From positions 96,285 to 160,284 of the forward strand of contig JAKVOZ010000003.1 in assembly GCA_022482545.1 (NCBI GenBank): DNA of 64,000 nucleotides. Reading direction: 5' to 3'. The position numbers and the translations under genes are program-made. Source of the stretch: Bacteroidales bacterium. Lineage in GTDB: Bacteria; Bacteroidota; Bacteroidia; Bacteroidales; P3. Below the pieces are notes generated by a model. That model had not been told where the DNA came from, did no database searches, and saw only the letters and a program-made list of their open reading frames with translations. Of this stretch, positions 52,433-64,000 are shown in pieces. Positions within the stretch are counted from its first letter, which is position 1. Every line of letters begins with the position of its first letter.

Positions 52433-53073
52433 AAAAGAGTATATTTGTAATATTCATATTATTGTTTTTTTCACAAGAGGGCTTTTCTCAAATAGAGTAT
52501 GGCTATGAAAGAAGTAGTAAAGAACCGTGGAAATATGGCGTTGTTGCTAATGGAACTTATGATTGGTCAACACAAAATCAAGGAGTAACAAAAAAATTTG
52601 GCTTTAAGGCTGGATTTGTTGCAGAAAAACACCTTATATATAATATATATTTTCAACCAGCATTAACATTAAGTAAGAAAGGTTTTGAATCCACAGTAAC
52701 TAATGGTTATGAATCAAAGATAAATGGTTATTTCCTTTCCTTTGATGCTGCAATACAGTTAAAATTTGGAGATGAAAGATTAAATAGAGGTTTTCTTATC
52801 ACTCTTGCTCCTTATTTCACTTATGGTCTTTGGGGAAATAGTTCTCAAAAAGGATTAAACCCTATTAACAAAGACTATAATCAAACAACAACATTCAATA
52901 CCTTTGATATTCTTTCACATGAAGATATTGGTTTTGTTTTAGGTGCTGGCTATGATTTCAATAAACATTGGGAAGTTGTAGCAAATTATTATTTTGGATT
53001 ATTAAAAATGTATAGTTACGGTAACAATCAACGTTGGCGTGGCTTTAATGTTGGATTAGAATATTATTTCTAA
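52429..53073 (+). CDS. Outer-membrane beta-barrel protein
   Basis: 214 residues: signal peptide (about 1-21, GFS-QIE), then alternating hydrophobic strands such as YGVVANGTYDWS, GFKAGFVAEKHL, FLITLAPYFTYGLW and a final aromatic FNVGLEYYF, the signature of a small outer-membrane barrel. It is translationally coupled to the transglutaminase-like protein (ATGA overlap), so the two may act together. Specific function unknown. Confidence 0.75.
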   Translation: MKKSIFVIFILLFFSQEGFSQIEYGYERSSKEPWKYGVVANGTYDWSTQNQGVTKKFGFKAGFVAEKHLIYNIYFQPALTLSKKGFESTVTNGYESKINGYFLSFDAAIQLKFGDERLNRGFLITLAPYFTYGLWGNSSQKGLNPINKDYNQTTTFNTFDILSHEDIGFVLGAGYDFNKHWEVVANYYFGLLKMYSYGNNQRWRGFNVGLEYYF

Positions 53074-53145
53074 AAAAACATCTCTTGGTTTTTATTAACC
53101 TACTGATAGATAAACATTGATAAGAAGGAAAGAATATCTTTTTTG

Positions 53146-53226
53146 TTCTAAAAGTTAAAAAAAACTATCATTTTCATTGGGTTTTAGAAAAAAATAACTA
53201 TCTTTGTATTCTAAAAGTTAAAAAAA
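53146..53226. promoter_or_regulatory. Direct repeats flanking the AraC gene promoter (likely operator)
   Basis: TTCTAAAAGTTAAAA occurs at 53146 and 53209, exactly 63 bp (3 x 21) apart, on both sides of the TATCTTTG element; the inverted half-site TTTTAGAA lies at 53182. The arrangement would allow the AraC-type protein to control its own promoter. Confidence 0.5.
53199..53206 (+). promoter_or_regulatory. -7 promoter element of the AraC-type regulator
   Basis: TATCTTTG, exact match, 19 bp before the ATG. Confidence 0.65.
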
Positions 53227-54143
53227 TGGAGATAGAGAAAGATACAGAGATTTTTAATATTAGTATTGAGAAACTCAAAGCAATAATAGCTAACTACAAT
53301 TCTATTGGTGATGATTTCATTGTAAGTAATAAGATAAATGATTCAAATCTTGATAGTGAATACAAAGAGATGATTGTTAAAAATCCTTTTCGTGTTAATG
53401 CTTTGGCTATCGTTACTTGCACAAAAGGTAGTTTTACTGCTGCTATAAACTTAAAAAAATATAAGATAGAAAAGAATATGTGTATCTGCAATACTCCTTA
53501 TAATATCTTTCAAATTGAAGAGATTGATAATGCAGAGATTCAAATTGTTGCAGTATCAAGCAAGTTTATTAAAGAAATTAATGTCAATGATATATCTGCC
53601 TTATATCTTAATTTGCAAAGTTCTCCTATCATTAATCTATCCAACAAAGAAGTTCTATTGTTTAACCATTATCTTGATATATTATATAATTTAAAAAAAA
53701 CTCACAAGAACCTTATTGATATAACAAGTTCCTTATTATCTTCTATGATTTCTTGGTTTGAAGATATTGTTGTAAAAAATATTGAAAACAAACCTATTGA
53801 TTCTTCTGTTGTTTCAACCAAAGAGGCTCAACTTTTTGAACATTTTATTGAACTTCTAACTCATAATCATACCAAAGAACGTAGTGTCGTTTTCTATGCA
53901 GACAAACTTAATCTTGCTCCAAAATATTTTTCTACAATAATTAAGAACTATTCTCATCGTTCGGCAAGCAAATGGATTAATGATTACGTAATTCTTGAAG
54001 CAAAAACATTATTAAAATATTCTGATTTAAGTATTAAACAGATTTCTACTCAACTTAATTTTCAAAACCAATCATTTTTTGGTAAATATTTTAAAAATCT
54101 TACTGGTTTATCTCCACATGAATATCAAAACAACAAAAAATAA
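53226..54143 (+). CDS. AraC-family transcriptional regulator
   Basis: 305 residues. The N-terminal sensor domain resembles a cupin-like fold; the C-terminal 100 residues contain the two helix-turn-helix motifs (RSVVFYADKLNLAPKYFSTII and LKYSDLSIKQISTQLNFQNQ), then FGKYFKNLTGLSPHEY. It precedes a BtuF-like lipoprotein by 3 bp and probably controls it together with itself. Confidence 0.92.
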   Translation: MEIEKDTEIFNISIEKLKAIIANYNSIGDDFIVSNKINDSNLDSEYKEMIVKNPFRVNALAIVTCTKGSFTAAINLKKYKIEKNMCICNTPYNIFQIEEIDNAEIQIVAVSSKFIKEINVNDISALYLNLQSSPIINLSNKEVLLFNHYLDILYNLKKTHKNLIDITSSLLSSMISWFEDIVVKNIENKPIDSSVVSTKEAQLFEHFIELLTHNHTKERSVVFYADKLNLAPKYFSTIIKNYSHRSASKWINDYVILEAKTLLKYSDLSIKQISTQLNFQNQSFFGKYFKNLTGLSPHEYQNNKK

Positions 54144-54146
54144 ACT

Positions 54147-55046
54147 ATGACAACAACAAAACGATTTCTCTTAATCTTTTTATCAATATGTGTTTTCTCT
54201 GCATGCAATAAGGAACAAGGACCAAATATTGATAGTTCTAATTGTTATGTATCTAAAAAAAATCCAATAAAAAAAGATACTAAACGCATTGTATCTGTTT
54301 CACCTCAAATAACTGAACTTCTTTGTGATTTAGGCTGTTACGATAAACTTGTTGGCAGAACAGATTTTTGTAAATATCCTGAAAAAGTTAAAAACATTAC
54401 CTCTATTGGTGGAATAAACAACGCTAATCTTGAAAAAATCATATCTTTGAAACCCGACCTTGTAATCACTTCTTCTATCTTCACAAAAAAAATGTTTATC
54501 ATTATTGAAGATGCTCATATTCCTATCATATCATTTAAAGAGAGTAATAAGATAGAAGGAATGTATAATGTAATAAATATGCTTGGCAAAATTACAGATA
54601 AAGAGCAACAAGCAACAAAATTAATAAACGATTGCAAACAACAACTTCAACATATTCAACAACAAAGAGATAGCATTAATCAAGTTCGTCATATAAATAA
54701 GAAACCAACAGTATATTATGTTGTTGGATATGGTAGTGGTGGCGATTTCTCAGCAGGCAAAAACACTTATATTAATGAGATTATAACACTTGCTGGTGGC
54801 GACAACATTGCAAAAGATAGCAAGGTGTGGTCTTTTTCTAAGGAAACACTTTTCAAAAGACAACCAGAATTTATCTTTGTTAGACAAGAAGATTCGGCTC
54901 AATTTGTTAATACTTACCCATATACAAATCTTAATGCAGTAAAAAAACATAAGGTTTATGGCATAGAGAGTTCATTGATGGATATTCAAACTCCACGAAG
55001 TATAAAAGCTATTGAATATATTTCTCATATTCTTTCAAATAAATAG
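54147..55046 (+). CDS. BtuF/FecB-type substrate-binding lipoprotein
   Basis: 299 residues, lipobox with acylated C20. The class III binding fold is clear from RIVSVSPQITELLCDLGCYDKLVGRTDFC, IGGINNANLEKIISLKPDLVI and IYINEIITLAGG-type segments near 200-215. Ligands of the family are vitamin B12, haem or iron-siderophore; the one used here cannot be chosen. No permease or ATPase follows, so the other transporter parts must be encoded elsewhere. Controlled presumably by the adjoining AraC protein. Confidence 0.88.
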   Translation: MTTTKRFLLIFLSICVFSACNKEQGPNIDSSNCYVSKKNPIKKDTKRIVSVSPQITELLCDLGCYDKLVGRTDFCKYPEKVKNITSIGGINNANLEKIISLKPDLVITSSIFTKKMFIIIEDAHIPIISFKESNKIEGMYNVINMLGKITDKEQQATKLINDCKQQLQHIQQQRDSINQVRHINKKPTVYYVVGYGSGGDFSAGKNTYINEIITLAGGDNIAKDSKVWSFSKETLFKRQPEFIFVRQEDSAQFVNTYPYTNLNAVKKHKVYGIESSLMDIQTPRSIKAIEYISHILSNK

Positions 55047-55091
55047 AACAAAATTAATCCTATTGCTTTTTAATAAAACGTTGAAAAATAA

Positions 55092-55206
55092 GCGCTAAAA
55101 TATATCTTTAATCTAGTAAAATAAATCGCTATTCTAGTAAAATATAATCAAAAGATAATAAAATATTTCTTCATTCTATTTTATTAGAATAAAGAACTAT
55201 TTATAC
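55092..55206. repeat. 21-bp modular array (five to six units)
   Basis: TAAAATA occurs at 55096, 55117, 55138 and 55159, exactly 21 bp apart, then ATTCTATTTTA at 55173 followed by GAACTATT, the same order as at 20499-20528. The unit at 55152 nearly equals the one at 45446. It fills the gap between converging genes and could end transcription. Confidence 0.8.
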
Positions 55207-55294
55207 AGAACATTCATAGTGAATAATTGTTTAATTGTTTCATATAAAAGATGCTAACTATACTATTAAATCTCTATGTTTGTATTACTTAATT

Positions 55295-56122
55295 TTATTT
55301 TGTTTGTATAGGAATTTGAATAATAGTAAGCCACTTTTCTTCATCATCTTGATTCCATACGCCATCAACATAACTAAATCTTGGATGTCCTATAATAGAA
55401 TAATCATTTTCTTCTATATATTTGTATGCTTCACAATAAGATTGATATAATCTATTATAAGGGCCATAATGTTTTATACATAAAGCAACAGGAACTTCTT
55501 CTAACTTTTTAAACTTTATTATACTTGAATCTTCTCCCATTTCTTCAACTTGTTCACAATATTCTATGTCTATATCTTTTGGAGTATATTCTTTATTGTG
55601 TTCAATAGTAAAACAACAACCTGGTTCTGAACATTTGCAACCTAATCTTTGCATTTCAGGCCCAATAATATTAACACATAAAGGTCCAAGTTCTTCATAA
55701 GATTTTATAACTTCACGATGTGATGCAACTATAATTGCAGGAAGTTTTTGTTTTGTTAATTTTTCCATTTCTTCTATTTTTTTGCGAGAGTCTTTTAAAT
55801 TGTGCAACATTAATAATCTTCTTTCTAATACTTTCATTTCATTTTGACAAATAGATATTTTTGATTCTAATTGTTCATATGAAGGAATATGAGTTTTGCT
55901 TTGCAATAATTCTTTTATTTCTTCAAGTGAGAACCCCATAGATTTTAATTCCAATATTGTTTTCAATGTCTGCATTTGTTCAACACTATAATAGCGATAT
56001 CCCGTCCACTTATCAACCTCAATAGGTTTTAATAAGTCCATCTGCTCATAATGTCTAAGAGTTTTTATTGTTATCTGCATCATCTTGGAAAACTCTCCTA
56101 TTTTTAACTTCATTTTACTCAT
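55295..56122 (-). CDS. MerR-family regulator with GyrI-like effector domain
   Basis: 275 residues from the ATG at 56122 (or 272 from 56113). The MerR winged helix starts KLKIGEFSKMMQITIKTLRHYEQ, followed by a coiled coil (about 80-115) and a GyrI-like small-molecule-binding domain ending in WLTIIQIPI. A longer frame opening at 56185 is rejected since it would translate the promoter. The central Cys-rich LGCKCSEPGCCF may bind a ligand or metal. Target genes are not obvious; it may regulate itself or act elsewhere, such as multidrug export. Confidence 0.9.
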   Translation of the reverse strand: MSKMKLKIGEFSKMMQITIKTLRHYEQMDLLKPIEVDKWTGYRYYSVEQMQTLKTILELKSMGFSLEEIKELLQSKTHIPSYEQLESKISICQNEMKVLERRLLMLHNLKDSRKKIEEMEKLTKQKLPAIIVASHREVIKSYEELGPLCVNIIGPEMQRLGCKCSEPGCCFTIEHNKEYTPKDIDIEYCEQVEEMGEDSSIIKFKKLEEVPVALCIKHYGPYNRLYQSYCEAYKYIEENDYSIIGHPRFSYVDGVWNQDDEEKWLTIIQIPIQTK

Positions 56123-56134
56123 AATCGTACGATT
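56123..56134. promoter_or_regulatory. 12-bp palindrome in the merR leader
   Basis: AATCGTACGATT is a perfect palindrome directly before the proposed merR start. Possible operator; evidence is only its symmetry and position. Confidence 0.25.
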
Positions 56135-56152
56135 GTTTTGCTTAAGCATTTG

Positions 56153-56160
56153 CAAAGATA
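56153..56160 (-). promoter_or_regulatory. -7 promoter element of merR
   Basis: CAAAGATA reads TATCTTTG leftward, with TTGACTCG about 20 bp further upstream as a -33 contact. Long spacing is usual for MerR-type promoters. Confidence 0.6.
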
Positions 56161-56287
56161 GTACATAACCTAAGGGACGAGTCAAGTATTTTTTTAAGAA
56201 ATTTTAAAATAATTTTTTAATAATGTTCGATATATCTGTTTAACAACATATTAAAAACGCTTAATTATTGCAAATTTTAATAATTAT

Positions 56288-56316
56288 CAAAACAAAAAGA
56301 CTATCTTTTTGTTTTG
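56288..56316. repeat. Perfect 13-bp inverted repeat
   Basis: CAAAACAAAAAGA and TCTTTTTGTTTTG separated by 3 bases. It lies in the gap of about 320 bp (56123-56445) between merR and the first accessory cassette, which otherwise holds only the merR promoter and the cassette promoter. Confidence 0.5.
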
Positions 56317-56410
56317 TTGACGTAAAAACAAGAGATAAAAAGCATTTTTAATCCATATTTATTAATATTAAAAGAATAGAAAATATTATGATTAATTGGA
56401 AATAAAATAT

Positions 56411-56418
56411 TAACTTTG
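56411..56418 (+). promoter_or_regulatory. -7 promoter element of accessory cassette 1
   Basis: TAACTTTG matches TAnnTTTG, 27 bp before the mini-ORF at 56446. Confidence 0.55.
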
Positions 56419-56445
56419 TAGCGAAATAATTAATTAATCAAGAAA

Positions 56446-56532
56446 ATGAAGGAGAATAAAATAAATTGGACAACAAATAATAATATTAATAAAGCAGATG
56501 ATACAAATTCCATGCGACTGATAAACAAGTAA
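56446..56532 (+). CDS. 28-residue mini-ORF (leader peptide candidate), cassette 1
   Basis: ATG 27 bp after a promoter, product begins MKENKINWTTNNNINKADDT, stop 25 bp before the next ATG. It resembles the mini-ORF at 57084 (both have N-K-I-[N/D]-W followed by an N-rich stretch with N-x-N or N-I-N). Role unknown; could be a leader peptide. Confidence 0.35.
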   Translation: MKENKINWTTNNNINKADDTNSMRLINK

Positions 56533-56557
56533 TAAAAGAATTGGAGGGCAATTAAAA

Positions 56558-56986
56558 ATGAAAAAAATAATTTTTACAATTATATTATGTATTATTAGTG
56601 TAGTGTCTTTTAGTCAAAATAAAGATTTGATAGATAGAGCTTTTAACGTTATTTTAAATAAAGAGAATATAGATTCATCAGAAATAGATATTAATGAATT
56701 TCCAATATTTATAAAAGATATTGTTTCTGGTAATAATTATGTAGATGGAGAATATTCTATTTGTAGAATATCAACTTTATCATCACCTCAGTATTATTTA
56801 ATTGTGATAATAAATAATGGTAATTATAATTTTATAGATATGGATCGTATGTTAAATAAGGATATTATGAAACAAGTGATAGACTCATTTGAGCAGAGTA
56901 ATATTTCTAAAAATGAAGCTTTGTTATATTTAAAGCAAATAGTAAAACTAATAGATATAAAAGATCATGATACTGTAAGAATGTAA
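56558..56986 (+). CDS. Small secreted protein of unknown function (cassette 1)
   Basis: 142 residues with a signal peptide (about 1-20, SFS-QNK) and a mature part with no motif I recognise, rich in Ile, Asn and Asp. It is preceded by GGAGGG at 56543, 9 bp before the ATG, a real Shine-Dalgarno sequence that is unusual in this genome. The neighbouring second cassette has the same order: promoter, mini-ORF, secreted protein. The high A/T content and lack of relatives suggest an accessory or recently acquired region. Confidence 0.5.
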   Translation: MKKIIFTIILCIISVVSFSQNKDLIDRAFNVILNKENIDSSEIDINEFPIFIKDIVSGNNYVDGEYSICRISTLSSPQYYLIVIINNGNYNFIDMDRMLNKDIMKQVIDSFEQSNISKNEALLYLKQIVKLIDIKDHDTVRM

Positions 56987-57049
56987 TTATGAGATTTTTA
57001 CGTCATAGAAGATTTGTAATTAGCTTTTATGGTTAATAAAAAAAATTAA

Positions 57050-57057
57050 TATCTTTG
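57050..57057 (+). promoter_or_regulatory. -7 promoter element of accessory cassette 2
   Basis: TATCTTTG, exact match, 26 bp before the mini-ORF at 57084. Confidence 0.55.
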
Positions 57058-57083
57058 TGTAAAATAAATAATTAATTTAAAAG

Positions 57084-57131
57084 ATGTATGATAATAAAAT
57101 AGATTGGATTAATCCTAATATTAATAGTTAA
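57084..57131 (+). CDS. 15-residue mini-ORF (leader peptide candidate), cassette 2
   Basis: MYDNKIDWINPNINS and stop, one base before the next ATG. Shares N-K-I-x-W and the N-rich end with the mini-ORF at 56446. Same position relative to promoter and secreted gene. Confidence 0.3.
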   Translation: MYDNKIDWINPNINS

Positions 57132-57132
57132 A

Positions 57133-57342
57133 ATGAAAAAATTATTTTGTATTATAGTTGTATTGATGATATGTTCTAACTTGTTATCTCAAAATATTTC
57201 ATCATTGATAAGCGATGCGTTAGAAAGACATATAGAGATGGAGAATGATGGTATTAATGAAGTAAGTAAGAAAATATATGTAACACCATTTTTATTCCAA
57301 ATAAATAAAAATATATTACCAAAAAAAAATAGGAAATACTAA
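57133..57342 (+). CDS. 5' part of a frame-broken secreted protein (cassette 2)
   Basis: 69 residues: signal peptide MKKLFCIIVVLMICSNLLSQ then about 50 residues, ending shortly after a run of nine A (57321-57329). Removing one A joins this frame to the one that continues to 58045, giving a single product of about 303 residues with a signal peptide. Either a recent frameshift, a slippage-controlled switch or a sequence error. No family recognised. Confidence 0.45.
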   Translation: MKKLFCIIVVLMICSNLLSQNISSLISDALERHIEMENDGINEVSKKIYVTPFLFQINKNILPKKNRKY

Positions 57343-57352
57343 AATAAATTGG

Positions 57353-58045
57353 TTGATAAGCAAGAGGCAAATATTAAAATTTATAAAAAAAAGAGAAAGG
57401 GAAAAATGCAAAGAAGATTATTATAGAAATGCGTATACTATAAATATGGATTTAGAAAATAATAATGTGGTTATTTATGTTCAATTTAGACGTCCACTGG
57501 GAGGTATTGATGGGGCTGATAGCAGAATAGAATATAAATATGATACTATTTTAAATGAATATATATTTAAAAAGATTACTTATAATAAATTTAGAGAAGA
57601 GGATAGAATTGGTTTATTAAAGCAAAATAGTATTTATAATGAACTATTTCAAAAACATTTTTCTTTATTACAAACTAAAAACAAATACAATGATACTATT
57701 GATGTAATATATTATCACGATAAATTTCCATTCATATATAACCCAGATATTCCTCAAAGTGTATTTAATATTCCAATAAGTATTATAGATTATTTTAATT
57801 TTGATTATGGATATAAAATGAGATATAATAAGAAATATGTTTTATCAATAGATATGTCTTTTAATGAAAAGGGAAACATATTAATTTATTTTAGAGATAT
57901 TTATTGTGTTGGAGATATGGAATATGATTATGAAAAAATTTTCTATCCAAATAGAATGTTAAGAGAAGAGAGTTATTCTAAATTTGAATTAAAATATAAT
58001 TCTGTTAAAAAAAGTTATGATATCATATCTCATACATTTTTCTAA
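57353..58045 (+). CDS. 3' part of the frame-broken secreted protein (cassette 2)
   Basis: 230 residues from a TTG, no signal peptide of its own; the open frame extends upstream to 57305 (through KKIGNTKINWLISKRQ). The mature domain is lysine/tyrosine/asparagine-rich with mostly beta-type stretches (NVVIYVQFRRPLGG, YVLSIDMSFNEKGNILIYF). A stand-alone start is unlikely because nothing resembling a promoter or leader precedes it and the upstream frame supplies the missing signal peptide. Confidence 0.45.
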   Translation: MISKRQILKFIKKREREKCKEDYYRNAYTINMDLENNNVVIYVQFRRPLGGIDGADSRIEYKYDTILNEYIFKKITYNKFREEDRIGLLKQNSIYNELFQKHFSLLQTKNKYNDTIDVIYYHDKFPFIYNPDIPQSVFNIPISIIDYFNFDYGYKMRYNKKYVLSIDMSFNEKGNILIYFRDIYCVGDMEYDYEKIFYPNRMLREESYSKFELKYNSVKKSYDIISHTFF

Positions 58046-58237
58046 TAATAAAGTATTATATTAAAAATCATATCCTTTTTAATAATGATTGTAGTTTGTA
58101 TAATTTATTTGTATAATCTAATTTCTTCAAAACCTTTTAACGTCTATAATCTTTACCATTGTTGTACTTAGTATTCCTAATACCTTTAATCACTCTGTTT
58201 TATTAAATAATAAGATGTAACTATAACTAAAAGGTAT
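58046..58237. other. Gap between accessory cassette and rRNA operon
   Basis: About 190 bp, A/T-rich, no gene. Contains TTTGTATAAT twice (58095, 58108), 13 bp apart, and ends at the 5S terminator. Confidence 0.4.
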
Positions 58238-58271
58238 AAAAAAAGGAGTCAATCACAAGATTAACTCCTTT
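58238..58271 (-). terminator. Terminator of the rRNA operon
   Basis: Leftward AAAGGAGTTAATC / GATTGACTCCTTT (one G-U), 4-base loop, followed by more T. Immediately after the 5S gene. Confidence 0.85.
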
Positions 58272-58279
58272 GTAATAAC

Positions 58280-58389
58280 TTGGCAGTTACCTACTTTCCC
58301 ACACACTTGTTGCAGTATCATCGGCGAGGTAGGGCTTAACTTCTCTGTTCGGAATGGTAAAAGGTGTTCACCTACTCTATAACCACCAA
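58280..58389 (-). rRNA. rrf: 5S ribosomal RNA
   Basis: Last gene of the operon. Begins TTTGGTGGTTATAGAG on the leftward strand, with the conserved CCATTCCGAACAGAGAAG loop and closing GGTAACTGCCAA. Ends are approximate to a few bases. Confidence 0.9.
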
Positions 58390-58518
58390 AAATATCTTTT
58401 TTGATATATTGACCGTCTCGACATACAAGAACTTCACTCTGAGTCCTTAAGTTTGATTCTTTGAATTGTACTCTTTATTTTTGGTTTTTCTCACTTTTCC
58501 TTGTGTTGTTTCTTGTTC

Positions 58519-61427
<2,909 letters not shown>

Positions 61428-61669
61428 TTTTTCCTTCCGTACTCTTCTTCTCCTCTCTCTCCTCTCTCCTCTTCGTGCTCTCGTTCTCGTATGTCTTCAA
61501 CTTGTCAATGATCTCTCTCTTTTTCGTTAAATACTCTCTTTTCAATATTCCCTATTTACTCCATATCTAACTTTTTGCGCTATTATCTTATCTCCCTTAA
61601 TAGCTACGCAGTATCTTCTCTTCTCTCACTCTCACTCACTCTTTTTCACATCTCTTACTCCCTCTTTCG
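61428..61669 (-). other. Purine-rich 16S-23S spacer, distal part
   Basis: 242 bp between tRNA-Ala and 23S; the transcribed strand is almost only A and G in places. A boxA-like element is at 61505-61516. No tRNA-Ile is present. Confidence 0.7.
61505..61516 (-). promoter_or_regulatory. BoxA-like antitermination element before 23S
   Basis: Leftward AGAGATCATTGA, also found in the 16S leader (63568-63557). The two copies stand before each large rRNA, the positions where boxA elements act. Confidence 0.45.
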
Positions 61670-61743
61670 TGGAGAATAACGGATTCGAACCGTTGACCCT
61701 CTGCGTGCAAGGCAGATGCTCTAGCCAGCTGAGCTAATTCCCC
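61670..61743 (-). tRNA. tRNA-Ala (TGC)
   Basis: In the 16S-23S spacer. Acceptor GGGGAAT / ATTCTCC (one G-U), anticodon stem TCTGC / GCAGA with loop CTTGCAC (anticodon TGC), T arm with CGGTTCGAATCCG. CCA is not encoded. Confidence 0.96.
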
Positions 61744-61888
61744 TCTTTGATCTGCTCTATCTTTTATTTCTTTATAAAAACCTATTTTAAGTAGCGTAAC
61801 TAAAAGTAAGTTACTCTCTGTCTCTTTTTATCGTATCCTTCCTTCTCTCTCTCCTCTTTCCTTTTTTTTATTTTTTTTCTATCTCTAG
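61744..61888 (-). other. 16S-23S spacer, proximal part
   Basis: 145 bp with no tRNA; contains a stem GTAAC / GTTAC near 61796-61815 and purine-rich transcribed strand. Confidence 0.6.
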
Positions 61889-63418
<1,530 letters not shown>

Positions 63419-63692
63419 TATTAATCTCTCTCTCGGATATTCTCTTTTATTGACGAGGCTTTTTCTTTTTTGCCTCTTTCTCTTACCTTTTCTTCCGTAT
63501 ATTCAATATCTCTATCTCTTATACTCTTTACGCTACTTTAGGTCTTTATCTCTTTTTCAATGATCTCTTCTCTCTCTATTCTCTTCTCTCCTCACTCCTT
63601 TATCTCTTCCACCTCTTCTCTCGTTCCTCTTATCTCTCCACTCTCTCTCGCTCTATCTCTTTTTAGCATCCCTGCTCCGAAGTTTGGAGTTG
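63419..63692 (-). other. Purine-rich leader of the rRNA operon
   Basis: About 275 bp from the promoter to 16S; the transcribed strand is mainly A/G (AGAGAGAAG-type repeats). Near the start of transcription there is a hairpin CTCC/GGAG (63675-63690). A boxA-like site is at 63557-63568. Confidence 0.7.
63557..63568 (-). promoter_or_regulatory. BoxA-like antitermination element in the 16S leader
   Basis: Leftward AGAGATCATTGA, identical to the spacer copy at 61516-61505. Confidence 0.45.
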
Positions 63693-63700
63693 CAAAATTA
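63693..63700 (-). promoter_or_regulatory. -7 promoter element of the rRNA operon
   Basis: CAAAATTA reads TAATTTTG leftward, with TTTTGGTAGG about 20 bp upstream as the -33 contact. It is the only exact match upstream of 16S. Confidence 0.7.
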
Positions 63701-63926
63701 CACACTTTTTATTTCCTACCAAAATATTTTTAGACTTTTTTTTATATTTTTTTTGATACTTCTACTCAATACTCTGTATCTGCGCTATTTATACTCCTAC
63801 TATTTTTTACTATATTTACCCCTCTCTTACTTATTTTCTATTTATTCTACCCCTTTTTCCTTCCACCACTCCTTTATTCCTTATATTATTATTCTTTATT
63901 ATTATTTACTTTTTTATTATACTAAA
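63701..63926. other. T/C-rich region upstream of the rRNA promoter
   Basis: About 225 bp of T-rich sequence without a gene; A-tracts on the leftward strand directly upstream of the promoter could act as an UP-like element. Confidence 0.35.
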
Positions 63927-63992
63927 TACATCGCTGTTGTACTGTCAGTACATCGCCGTTGTATTGTCAGTACATCGCCGTTGTATTTTTAC
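63927..63992. repeat. 22-bp tandem array at the right window edge
   Basis: TACATCGCYGTTGTA units start at 63927, 63949 and 63971, exactly 22 bp apart, joined by YTGTCAG. TGTACTG-T-CAGTACA across the join is an odd palindrome. A related single element (TGTACTATCAGTACATC) lies at 17281. The array may continue beyond the window. Confidence 0.75.
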
Positions 63993-64000
63993 AAAACTGC

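Noticed and set aside
56123..56185. Longer MerR protein starting at 56185
   Set aside because: The extra residues would be the translated promoter; the MerR domain begins at the later ATG.

Overview
The window is a low-GC stretch of a Bacteroidota chromosome, most likely order Bacteroidales. Four signs support this. The -7 promoter element TAnnTTTG sits in front of at least 24 transcription units. Shine-Dalgarno sequences are almost absent, although the 16S 3' end still carries CCTCC. The tmRNA tag ends ENNYALAA. Family markers include PorT, a Bacteroidetes-type PstC, a short Adk and the glutaminyl-cyclase-like M28 lipoprotein. No plasmid, phage or IS element was recognised; the content is mostly core chromosome.

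Layout. 0.1-2.2 kb: a NUDIX-macro fusion (ADP-ribose metabolism) facing aroB. 2.3-14.2 kb: a long forward run of housekeeping genes (rbfA, LolC/E-type permease, cysS, M28 peptidase, a Cys4 lipoprotein, lpxK, punA, hpt, adk, obgE, a PAP2 phosphatase, a Fic protein, a flippase). 14.3-17.1 kb: ECF sigma, membrane anti-sigma and outer-membrane protein operon. 17.3-20.4 kb: serS, a DUF2148 protein, rdgB, dut. 20.5-26.6 kb: a phosphate operon read leftward (porin, pstS, sORF, pstC, sORF, pstA, pstB, phoU) with a four-repeat Pho box at its promoter and a hairpin after pstS. 26.8-34.6 kb: SGNH hydrolase, MltD-like transglycosylase, FAD dehydrogenase, PorT, heptose kinase, asparaginase. 34.5-45.4 kb: ileS, tRNA-Phe, hslR, der, a hydrolase, an apparently orphan adenine methylase, a conserved unknown protein, a candidate small RNA, tRNA-Asp and tmRNA. 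45.7-56.1 kb: PpiD, C-terminal protease, transglutaminase-like protein, beta-barrel, AraC regulator with a BtuF-like lipoprotein, MerR. 56.4-58.1 kb: two accessory cassettes of small secreted proteins, each preceded by a related mini-ORF, one frame-broken at a run of nine A. 58.2-63.7 kb: a complete leftward rRNA operon (16S, tRNA-Ala, 23S, 5S) with strikingly purine-rich leader and spacers.

The most unusual signal is not a gene. Most of the larger intergenic regions hold short arrays built on a strict 21- or 22-bp clock (two helical turns). Units differ between loci, but the same unit types reappear and are shuffled. Several arrays fold into palindromes that act as terminators. One array lies inside the anti-sigma gene, where 21 bp gives an in-frame 7-residue repeat. 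Two loci 7.7 kb apart share a four-unit array of 17-bp palindromes including the same variant third unit. I know of no described family that matches.
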